Below are positions 1-5,565 of a stretch of DNA of 5,565 nucleotides, piece by piece (within the stretch, counting starts at the first letter, position 1; each line of letters starts with the position of its first letter). Below the pieces are notes generated by a model that was not told where the DNA came from, searched no databases, and saw only the letters and a list, made by a program, of their open reading frames with translations. The DNA is from Fidelibacterota bacterium. Lineage in GTDB: Bacteria > Fidelibacterota > UBA2242. The position numbers and the translations under genes were made by a program. The stretch lies in NCBI GenBank assembly GCA_003645845.1, contig QNCV01000184.1, forward strand, positions 1 through 5,565. The letters run 5' to 3'.

Positions 1-656
1 AACTCCTTGACACTTACTTCATGACTTGAACGGTTCTTTAATTTCTCGGCAATAGGCAAAAAAACCAAATTGGCAAGGAAAGAACCATAAAAGGTTGTAA
101 TCAGCGCTACGGCCATTCCCATTCCGATTGTTGAGGGATCTTCCAGATTTTTTAACATGGTGATTAAGCCGATCAGGGTTCCAATCATTCCAAAGGCCGG
201 AGAATATGTCCCCATCGTAAGAAAAATCTGTTGACCTCGTTTATGCCGGCTTTTTAAATAGATCAGCTCAGTCTCCATAACCGCTTTAATTGTTTCAGGT
301 TCCGTCCCGTCAACAGTCATTTCCAGGCCGGTACGCATAAAATCATCTTTAATTTTACCCAGTTCCTTATCCATTGCCAAAATGCCGTTTTTACGGGTAA
401 TCTGCGCCAGGTCAACAAATTGTTGAATAATTTTGACTTCTTCGTGATTATTGACACGAAAAGCATTCTTGACGACTTTCATCACACCGATAACTTCTTT
501 AAGCGGAAAACTTACCAGCGTTGCGGCAAGAGTCCCGCCGGCGACAATCATCATGGATGGAATATGGATAAAAATCTCGGCATTCCCGCCACTGACAATC
601 TGGGAAATAATAAAAAACAGCCCTAATGCAATTCCGATAATCGTTGCTAAATCCAT
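1..656 (-). CDS. motA: Flagellar motor stator protein MotA/PomA (3' end beyond the window)
   Basis: This is the stator subunit of the flagellar motor. It sits in the inner membrane and, with MotB/PomB, couples ion flow to rotor rotation. The frame is open from an ATG at 656 to the left edge, giving 218 residues. PomA is about 253 residues and E. coli MotA 295, so only the C-terminal tail is missing. Hydrophobic segments lie at about residues 2-21, 30-50, 144-168 and 176-202, the four-helix MotA layout. The cytoplasmic loop carries R88 and E98, matching the rotor-contacting charges of MotA/PomA. The third helix has P153 followed by GMIGTLIGL, and P201 lies at the end of the fourth helix; these match the two conserved prolines. 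T160 and T187/T188 align by spacing with PomA T158 and T185/T186. An in-frame TAA lies six codons upstream and no other start codon intervenes, so the ATG is secure, although the upstream GGGACAG is only a weak ribosome binding site. motB would be expected next, off the left edge. Confidence 0.96.
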   Translation of the reverse strand, partial: MDLATIIGIALGLFFIISQIVSGGNAEIFIHIPSMMIVAGGTLAATLVSFPLKEVIGVMKVVKNAFRVNNHEEVKIIQQFVDLAQITRKNGILAMDKELGKIKDDFMRTGLEMTVDGTEPETIKAVMETELIYLKSRHKRGQQIFLTMGTYSPAFGMIGTLIGLITMLKNLEDPSTIGMGMAVALITTFYGSFLANLVFLPIAEKLKNRSSHEVSVKE

Positions 657-732
657 GTCTGTCCCGGCCTGTTTTTAACAAAGACAATTTTACTATAAAT
701 CAATTCCAAAACTCTTTCTGACATTGGCGAGG

Positions 733-763
733 ATGGCTGCCTGTCCGGTCGACAGGCAGCCAT
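733..763 (-). other. Perfect 13-bp hairpin between flgE and motA
   Basis: Positions 733-745 and 751-763 are exact reverse complements, separated by a 5-nt loop. The arm is GC-rich (GGCTGCCTGTC core). The hairpin begins 13 nt after the flgE stop codon. No T-run follows on either strand, so it is not a standard intrinsic terminator. An mRNA-stabilising or processing hairpin protecting the flgE 3' end, or a partial attenuator before motA, are the likely roles. This is inference from position and structure only. Confidence 0.7.
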
Positions 764-775
764 TACCCTCAGTTG

Positions 776-2686
776 CTATCGCTTTAACCTGGATGTTTCA
801 TCAAAAACTTCCTCAAAGGTTGTGATAACCCTTGACGCTGCCTGATAAGCGCGCTGTGCTTCTATCATTTTAGTAAACTGATCAGCAAGGTCAACCGTTG
901 ACAGCTCTAATGAACTCGGCTCAATTGTAGAATTCTGACTTTCCGCTGTTCCTATTTGAGCAATACCACTTTCGTCAGTCGCGACATAGCTGCTGTCTCC
1001 GATTTTTTGCAGCCCGGTCGGGTCTTTAAAAGTGGCCAGGGCAATTTGAGCCAGTTTGATTTCTTCGCCGGTCCCGAAAGATCCGATGATTGAGCCGTCC
1101 GATTGAATTGAAAAACCGTTCAAAGATTCGGAGGCCCTGCCATCCTGCTCGCGTCCATAAAGAGTCGACACGGAATTATACTGACTCAAGCCGGTGAAAC
1201 CGCCGCTAGCCTCACCGCGAATCCGGATACTCATCTCTTCGGCACCATTCTGGGGATCGATTGTGACAGCGTCAACGCCACCATCATAAATAAATGACAA
1301 AAAATTTCCGCTATTATCAAAAACCGCTCGACCACTGCCGCCTCGTATAATTTCTTCGTTATCGGCGCCGGTTACGGTCCAGACCCAGGTTCCCTCATCT
1401 TTAGTCTTTACAAAATCGACAGTAAGGTTATGACTCTTTCCAAGGCTGTCATAAACTATAATTGAAGTGGTGGCGCGGCCGGTATATCCAGCCGTTTCAT
1501 TTACAAAACTGGGTACTGTAAGCTGTCCGACATTATCGGAATCTGCCGTAAATGAAATTGTCGTACTACTGTCACCTTCTTCAATATCAGTCAGAGTAAT
1601 AATTCCATCAACAATTGCAGCCGTTGAACTTCCTGCATATTCCGTATTAAGAACATTCAGTAAATCGCCCAGTGTGGTGCCGTCATTGGCGCTTCCGTAG
1701 ATAAATGAAGCATCAACCTCATCACCGTTCTGCAGCTTCCCGTTGATGGAAAATGAGTCATCATCTTCCAAATCGGTTGTTACCTGAAGAAGATCATTAA
1801 ATTCCGTGGTTGCAGTCGCATTAATTCCCGAAGTAGAATTGTCGCCGTCATTGAATCCAATCTCACTGAGAACATCATTCGAACCGCTGTTCAATGTCAA
1901 AATTGTACCGGAAAGACCATCCGTACTGCGGATTTTCAGGGAACCATTATAATTAACGGCTTCAACCAAATCCTCTAAGTCCGTACCCTCAATCTGAGAA
2001 TTAATTTCTGTTACAAGAGCATCCGCATCTGCATATACTCCCGGACTCAAAGTAATAGTCTGTGTTGTGGATTCATCGTATTTCGGGTTCAGAGTAATTT
2101 GAAATTCATCATTTACCCCCGCGGCCACATTAAGGGGATAAGTTACCCCTGAAGTCGTTAAATGAGCTTTCTGGGTAAATTCACTGCCGGTGCTCCAGAC
2201 TTCTGCAATTGATTTCAGACCGGCATTCAAATTGCCGGATAACCAGATATTTTCCGTAGCATCAGCTGCTAATACCAGATTTGAATCAATAACAATGTCA
2301 CCCAACGATGATGTTCCGCTTCCGCTTCCGGTGGAACCGATATTTTCCATCCAACCCTGAACCGCATATCCGGAGCTGGTAACCAGTTTTCCATCCACAT
2401 CAATCTTAAAAGCGCCGTTTCTGGTGTAAACCTGCTCGTCACCTGCTTTAATGACGAAAAAACTATTTCCCGTAATGGCCAGATCGGTAGCATGTCCGGT
2501 ATAGGAAATATTCCCCTGGCCAAAAGAAGTTTCGGTCACACCAGTAACCGTTCCAAGTGTCTCCACAAAGGTCATCCGGCTGGTTTTGTAACCGATTGTG
2601 TTGATGTTGGCAATATTTTCACCAATCAATTCCAAGCGTTGCTGCTGCTTGGCTAATGCTGCAATAGGTACATGAAACGAAAACAT
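776..2686 (-). CDS. flgE: Flagellar hook protein FlgE, long form with central insertion
   Basis: This is the structural subunit of the hook, the curved joint between rod and filament, exported by the flagellar type III apparatus and polymerised under the FlgD cap. At 636 residues it is longer than enterobacterial FlgE (about 400). Residues 1-45 form the N-terminal rod/hook helix with IGENIANINTIGYK, the family signature. Residues 65-112 contain DLAITGNSFFVI and YTRNGAFKIDVDG, typical of rod and hook proteins. About 180-400 is an acidic Thr/Ser/Gly-rich insertion resembling flagellin IN-type segments. About 402-500 is the hook D2 region (ATTSIIVYDSLGKSHNLTVDF). Residues 522-636 are the C-terminal D1/D0 part, with LADQFTKMIEAQRAYQAASR as the Flg_bbr_C signature. 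An in-frame TGA seven codons upstream and AAGGAGAG with 7 nt spacing fix the ATG start. The N-terminus lacks the usual SLxSGVSGL motif. No cysteine is present, so spirochaete-type lysinoalanine crosslinking is not expected. FlgF and FlgG are much shorter, and the neighbouring flgD supports FlgE. Confidence 0.95.
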   Translation of the reverse strand: MFSFHVPIAALAKQQQRLELIGENIANINTIGYKTSRMTFVETLGTVTGVTETSFGQGNISYTGHATDLAITGNSFFVIKAGDEQVYTRNGAFKIDVDGKLVTSSGYAVQGWMENIGSTGSGSGTSSLGDIVIDSNLVLAADATENIWLSGNLNAGLKSIAEVWSTGSEFTQKAHLTTSGVTYPLNVAAGVNDEFQITLNPKYDESTTQTITLSPGVYADADALVTEINSQIEGTDLEDLVEAVNYNGSLKIRSTDGLSGTILTLNSGSNDVLSEIGFNDGDNSTSGINATATTEFNDLLQVTTDLEDDDSFSINGKLQNGDEVDASFIYGSANDGTTLGDLLNVLNTEYAGSSTAAIVDGIITLTDIEEGDSSTTISFTADSDNVGQLTVPSFVNETAGYTGRATTSIIVYDSLGKSHNLTVDFVKTKDEGTWVWTVTGADNEEIIRGGSGRAVFDNSGNFLSFIYDGGVDAVTIDPQNGAEEMSIRIRGEASGGFTGLSQYNSVSTLYGREQDGRASESLNGFSIQSDGSIIGSFGTGEEIKLAQIALATFKDPTGLQKIGDSSYVATDESGIAQIGTAESQNSTIEPSSLELSTVDLADQFTKMIEAQRAYQAASRVITTFEEVFDETSRLKR

Positions 2687-2691
2687 AATTT

Positions 2692-2700
2692 CTCTCCTTT
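2692..2700 (-). promoter_or_regulatory. flgE ribosome binding site
   Basis: The minus strand reads AAAGGAGAG here, with GGAG ending 7 nt before the flgE ATG at 2686. It is preceded by the rest of an 8-A run and by a small inverted repeat. It decides the flgE start together with the upstream in-frame TGA. Confidence 0.85.
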
Positions 2701-2705
2701 TTTTT

Positions 2706-2731
2706 CATCCGTATCAGTCGGTCAACGGATG
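2706..2731 (-). other. Inverted repeat directly upstream of the flgE ribosome binding site
   Basis: Positions 2706-2712 and 2725-2731 are exact 7-nt reverse complements (CATCCGT / ACGGATG) with a 12-nt loop. On the minus strand the stem ends directly before the A-run and Shine-Dalgarno of flgE. It could affect translation initiation or bind a regulator, but a 7-bp stem with a long loop is modest evidence. Confidence 0.4.
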
Positions 2732-2732
2732 G

Positions 2733-2760
2733 AGAGCCTCCCTCAAAGGGGTCCGGCTCT
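2733..2760 (-). other. Imperfect hairpin in the flgE leader
   Basis: On the minus strand AGAGCC pairs with GGCTCT (outer 6 bp), and inside it CCCT pairs with AGGG around a TTG loop, leaving an asymmetric internal loop of 4 and 1 nt. It starts 9 nt after the stop codon of the small upstream gene. No T-run follows, so it is not a typical terminator. A processing site or an RNA structure that sets flgE expression relative to upstream genes is possible. Confidence 0.45.
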
Positions 2761-2768
2761 GTTGTTTG

Positions 2769-3185
2769 TTACACAATAGCCACACTGTCAATATTGGTAA
2801 ACACATTTCCAATGGTTTGCTCCTTCGACATGGCCGTTATAACAGTCCGATTATTAACGCTGACGATATAGGCAGTATCGTCAAGTAACAATAGCGAACT
2901 GCGGGCTCCTTTTTCTTCAACGTTTTTTAAGCCCTGCTCAATTCTGTCCAGATCCGAGACACTGAGATTTATTTCTCTTTCGCTGATCCGCTGTAAGGCA
3001 TGAGCAGAGAATTTCACGCCACCGTTTTCATCGATCTTGTGTGCCAAAATATCGGCAAAATTACCGATTTGTTTGGCAGTGTCTCCTGCTGCACTTTCCG
3101 GCAAATTCGAAATCTTCGCGGGAGCGATCCTCCCCGGTCCCGACAGATGGACATTACGTTGAATTTGAAGATCCTCAACCTTCAT
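2769..3185 (-). CDS. Flagellar operon protein, TIGR02530 type (role unknown)
   Basis: This is a small conserved protein found between flgD and flgE in many non-enterobacterial flagellar operons. Its molecular role is not established. With the start chosen here it has 138 residues. The N-terminal 50 residues are polar and variable. The conserved part begins with KFSAHALQRISER (58-70), continues with a predicted helix (about 75-91), then hydrophobic strands LLLLDDTAYIVSV (98-110) and NNRTVITAM (111-119), and ends with NVFTNIDSVAIV (127-138), the family's characteristic tail. The start is uncertain. ATG 3185 and ATG 3194 each have GGAG 9 nt upstream, and ATG 3200 and ATG 3239 are also in frame. 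ATG 3185 gives an 11-nt overlap with the flgD stop, which suggests translational coupling. No signal peptide or membrane segment is visible. The KFSxHAxxRxxER motif resembles DUF4258-like small domains; this is my observation and not a family assignment. Confidence 0.88.
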   Translation of the reverse strand: MKVEDLQIQRNVHLSGPGRIAPAKISNLPESAAGDTAKQIGNFADILAHKIDENGGVKFSAHALQRISEREINLSVSDLDRIEQGLKNVEEKGARSSLLLLDDTAYIVSVNNRTVITAMSKEQTIGNVFTNIDSVAIV

Positions 3186-3879
3186 TTGATTCATCTCCAT
3201 TTTCTCCAATCTCATACACCATTGAAAAGGGTATTTCACGATTGGAAATCATCATCATGGCAGCGCCATTCACATAGCGAATACCCGTGATATATCCGGA
3301 CATCATCTCTTCCACATCGACACTATCACCATTAATATCGGTGGCGCTTACCGTAAACTGGTACTCTGCATCGGGAAGTGTTTCCCCGGCATCATTCTTC
3401 ATATCCCAATCAATCTCATGTTCTCCGGCTGTTAAATCACTCATCGTCATGGTCCGAACCGTATTTCCTGAACTATCCGAGATCGTGATTTTGACATCTT
3501 TTGCCGAGTCGGAAAGATCGAACGACAGATGTGCATTTCCGTCTTCATTAATCAGAACATAGTCACCGTATCCTTTGGCATCTTTACCAATAAACGTTGT
3601 TGCCAGGGTATTGCTGATTGACTGCGTTAGAATCGTATTGATATTGATAGATTGTTCCAGATTACTATCAATATTTTCGAGCTGTTCAACCGTTGAGAAC
3701 TGGGCAAGTTGACTGGCAAATTCCTGGTTATCCATAGGATTCATCGGATCTTGGTACTTCATCTGAGTAACCAAAAGAGACAGAAAATCATCTTTAGCCA
3801 GAATCGCCTGACTCGTTACGGAATTTCCGGTGTCTGTTGTCATATCGGTCGCGGCAGATTCTATTACCTCAATGGACAT
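3175..3879 (-). CDS. flgD: Flagellar hook assembly (capping) protein FlgD
   Basis: FlgD forms the scaffold cap at the tip of the growing hook, where it lets exported FlgE subunits add, and it is discarded when the hook is complete. The protein has 234 residues, normal for the family. Residues 29-67 are the conserved N-terminal region, with FLSLLVTQMKYQDPMNP (32-48), followed by NQEFASQLAQFSTVEQL (51-67), the hallmark of FlgD. FLSLL (32-36) fits the FxxxΦ export gate-recognition motif described for early flagellar substrates. Residues about 108-190 form the Ig-like FlgD domain (GEHEIDWDMKNDAGETLPDAEYQFTV). The end, about 193-224, is the Tudor-like part (GYITGIRYVNGAAMMM). The start is fixed by an excellent AAAGGAGGTG just upstream. 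It begins 22 bp after the fliK stop, and its last codons overlap the start of the small downstream gene. Confidence 0.96.
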   Translation of the reverse strand: MSIEVIESAATDMTTDTGNSVTSQAILAKDDFLSLLVTQMKYQDPMNPMDNQEFASQLAQFSTVEQLENIDSNLEQSININTILTQSISNTLATTFIGKDAKGYGDYVLINEDGNAHLSFDLSDSAKDVKITISDSSGNTVRTMTMSDLTAGEHEIDWDMKNDAGETLPDAEYQFTVSATDINGDSVDVEEMMSGYITGIRYVNGAAMMMISNREIPFSMVYEIGENGDESNEG

Positions 3880-3883
3880 TTTG

Positions 3884-3893
3884 CACCTCCTTT
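3884..3893 (-). promoter_or_regulatory. flgD ribosome binding site (near-perfect)
   Basis: The minus strand reads AAAGGAGGTG, nearly the full anti-Shine-Dalgarno complement, a few bases upstream of the flgD ATG at 3879. It is the strongest ribosome binding site in the window and lies in the 22-bp fliK-flgD gap, so FlgD translation need not depend on coupling to fliK. Confidence 0.88.
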
Positions 3894-3901
3894 CTAATTA
3901 A

Positions 3902-5565
3902 TTATGCAATATATTCCACGGTATTATACCCATAATCATGAATTACGGGATGTTGAGAATTATCACGAACCTTTTCCCCGATTGTATAATTATTGGATTC
4001 GGATGAGTTAAAGGATCTCTTTTTATGTTGCGGTGAACGATTTCGATTTGAGTCATTCATCTGAACATTTAACATGTCGAGATCAATATTCTTATGGGCC
4101 AGTTGTTCTGTAATGCCTGGTATCAATTTTTGAAATTCGTTAAACACATTTTCCGAATTAACCAATATCGTCCCCTGATTGATACCATCCTGTCGGCTAA
4201 AATGCATTTCGATTTCGCCCATCTCGCCCGTGTCGACCCGAAAGTTTACATGGTACTTTTGATTAACGATTGACCTTTCGACCATATCGACAATTCTGCT
4301 AACCACTGTGGCCGTTGCCATACGTGAAAATCCGTTAACGGTTTTCGGCTGGATTATTGTTTTTTCCATCATCTTTTGTGGCCAGTGCTGATTTTCCGGA
4401 TTCTCTGATGTTTGGGGCTGACGTGAACCGGCCGCTGAGGATGCAACTTTGCCAACTTTTTCCCGGCTGCTCACCGATTCCGAATCAACGCTATTCTTTG
4501 CAGAATTCTGTTCACGGATTGTGGCACCCTGGGCTTTGGATGGACTGTCAGTTTCATTATTCTGCGTCACAATATTTTTCGGTGTTCCTGATTTCGGGCG
4601 CTGTAACACACCATTCATTCCATCTTTCGGTTCATCTGTTATCTTTTCAGCCTGGTTCACGATTTCAGTATCCTGATTGCCGGGACTTGCCGGATTTATA
4701 CGGACTGACGATATTTCCTGTTTCGGTCCGGCCGTTAACGGTTTAACTTCCCCGGAAGATGGTTCGGAACGAACCGTAGTATTCAGTATTTTTGCATTCA
4801 AGGAAGTTAATTTACGACCGGCCTCCATGGTCTCTGGACTAACCATTTTACTCTCAGACACCGCCGCATTAATGATCTGCCTATTAATAGTATTATCCGT
4901 CTCCCGGCCAGATTTTCCCGTTGAATTCGTCGTTGTCTGAACATCATTATGAACCGATACTGGGGATTTTTTTTCAGTCACAAATGTCTTTACGGATTCT
5001 TTCTGAATAACCCGGTTAACTGCAGAATTTATCTTTTGCCTATGGTCTGCTGGCAGACCACTTTGCGCCAGAATAGATTTCGAACTTTGTTTTCCATCAG
5101 GCTGGAAAATCTGATCCGAAGGATTTATCTTCATTTGTCCCGCCAGATTGCCCTTTTGAGCGTTTTCTGCAACCGGGTGGACCTGCTTTTGTCCGGTAGC
5201 CGATTCATTTAAACCGGGTGAATCTGCTCCTTCAGCCGTGTTAGTTTTAACAGCAACCTCAGTCGATATCCCGGAACGATGGACCGTTGATTTGTCCACA
5301 GATATTTTTTCACTATTCAAATCAGAGCCGGGAACCATAATATTGTTATTTTGATTTACGGTTTGACGAACCGATAATCCATTATTCCGAGCTGTCACCC
5401 TTTGAGCAATATTTCCGACCGATTCGGATTGTACAATCGTCTTATCCTTTTCAGCAATTCTTTTACCATTCTCAAAAGAGGTTGCATTTTTTTTCAATCG
5501 GCCGACGCCGATAATTTCTGAATGATCCCTAACGGGAACAGTATTAACAACAGTGATCTGCCCGA
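3902..5565 (-). CDS. fliK: Flagellar hook-length control protein FliK (5' end beyond the window)
   Basis: FliK is exported during hook growth, senses hook length and switches the export gate to filament substrates. The frame is open from the TAA at 3902 to the right edge, giving 553 visible residues. A TTG at 5497 could be read as a start, but it has no ribosome binding site and the coding frame continues upstream (ITVVNTVPV and so on), so the true start is off the window. The first 410 or so residues are low in hydrophobics and rich in Ser, Thr, Asn, Gln and Lys, as expected for the disordered ruler region. Residues about 417-502 form the folded C-terminal hook-length domain: a helix with VVSRIVDMVERSIV, then strands (YHVNFRVDTGEMGEIEMHF), a strand with GTILVNSENVF, and a helix with FQKLIPGITEQL, ending IDLDMLNVQM. 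The usual LxPxxLG core is changed to VDTGEMG. A basic tail of about 50 residues follows and ends NTVEYIA. Identification rests on this domain plus the position before flgD. Confidence 0.88.
   Translation of the reverse strand, partial: GQITVVNTVPVRDHSEIIGVGRLKKNATSFENGKRIAEKDKTIVQSESVGNIAQRVTARNNGLSVRQTVNQNNNIMVPGSDLNSEKISVDKSTVHRSGISTEVAVKTNTAEGADSPGLNESATGQKQVHPVAENAQKGNLAGQMKINPSDQIFQPDGKQSSKSILAQSGLPADHRQKINSAVNRVIQKESVKTFVTEKKSPVSVHNDVQTTTNSTGKSGRETDNTINRQIINAAVSESKMVSPETMEAGRKLTSLNAKILNTTVRSEPSSGEVKPLTAGPKQEISSVRINPASPGNQDTEIVNQAEKITDEPKDGMNGVLQRPKSGTPKNIVTQNNETDSPSKAQGATIREQNSAKNSVDSESVSSREKVGKVASSAAGSRQPQTSENPENQHWPQKMMEKTIIQPKTVNGFSRMATATVVSRIVDMVERSIVNQKYHVNFRVDTGEMGEIEMHFSRQDGINQGTILVNSENVFNEFQKLIPGITEQLAHKNIDLDMLNVQMNDSNRNRSPQHKKRSFNSSESNNYTIGEKVRDNSQHPVIHDYGYNTVEYIA

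Noticed and set aside
505..545. Sigma-54-like match on the minus strand (TGGCGG-N5-TTGC)
   Set aside because: It lies inside motA on the conserved codons for Gly-Gly-Thr-Leu-Ala and is explained by coding. There is no gene start downstream for it to serve.
499..687. Minus-strand frame of 62 codons starting upstream of motA
   Set aside because: It is out of frame with motA and overlaps its clearly conserved coding sequence; the translation has no recognisable features.
733..763. Hairpin as an intrinsic transcription terminator
   Set aside because: The stem is strong, but no T-run follows on either strand. Only a short TTTT occurs about 20 nt or more further along.
2269..2523. Minus-strand frame of 84 codons inside flgE
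   Set aside because: It is a shadow of flgE in another frame, with no ribosome binding site and no conserved pattern.
776..2686. Spirochaete-type self-crosslinking hook protein
   Set aside because: The lysinoalanine crosslink needs a cysteine, and this FlgE has none.
3920..3935. TATAAT on the minus strand near the fliK 3' end, as a promoter for flgD
   Set aside because: No acceptable -35 hexamer lies 16-18 nt upstream, and the bases encode Tyr-Asn of the FliK tail. The compact operon does not need a promoter here.
4357..5212. Four plus-strand open frames opposite fliK
   Set aside because: They overlap each other or sit end to end opposite the fliK coding frame. Their Phe/Ser/Cys-rich translations are typical of the antisense of a Lys/Ser/Asn-rich gene.

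Overview
This window is part of a flagellar hook and motor operon, all of it on the minus strand. In transcription order (right to left) it holds fliK (5' end beyond the right edge), flgD, a small flagellar operon protein of the TIGR02530 type, flgE, and motA (3' end beyond the left edge). The gaps are short: 22 bp between fliK and flgD, a small overlap of flgD with the small gene, 82 bp before flgE and 119 bp before motA. There is no stretch over 300 bp without a gene. No gene on the plus strand, RNA gene, mobile element or CRISPR array could be supported.

The organism is a flagellated bacterium with strong AAGGAGG-type ribosome binding sites and, by eye, moderate GC. The order fliK-flgD-TIGR02530-flgE-(flbD)-motA is seen in Firmicutes, spirochaetes, Thermotogae and several Gram-negative non-proteobacterial phyla. 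It is not the enterobacterial arrangement. The long acidic FlgE and the diverged FliK make me lean weakly to a Gram-negative FCB-like or related lineage, but the sequence alone does not settle this.

The genes work as one assembly module. FlgD caps the growing hook, FlgE is the hook subunit, FliK measures hook length and switches export specificity, and the small protein is a conserved hook-operon partner of unknown role. MotA (with MotB, presumably encoded beyond the left edge) forms the ion-driven stator. The MotA residues at the predicted ion site look like those of sodium-driven PomA.

I did not find a clearly new system. The points most worth a second look are: a small-protein motif that resembles DUF4258-type domains; a FlgE with a long flagellin-like insertion and an unusual N-terminus; a FliK with a degenerate core motif; the absence of flbD, with a perfect 13-bp hairpin in that gap; and the sodium-type signature in MotA.
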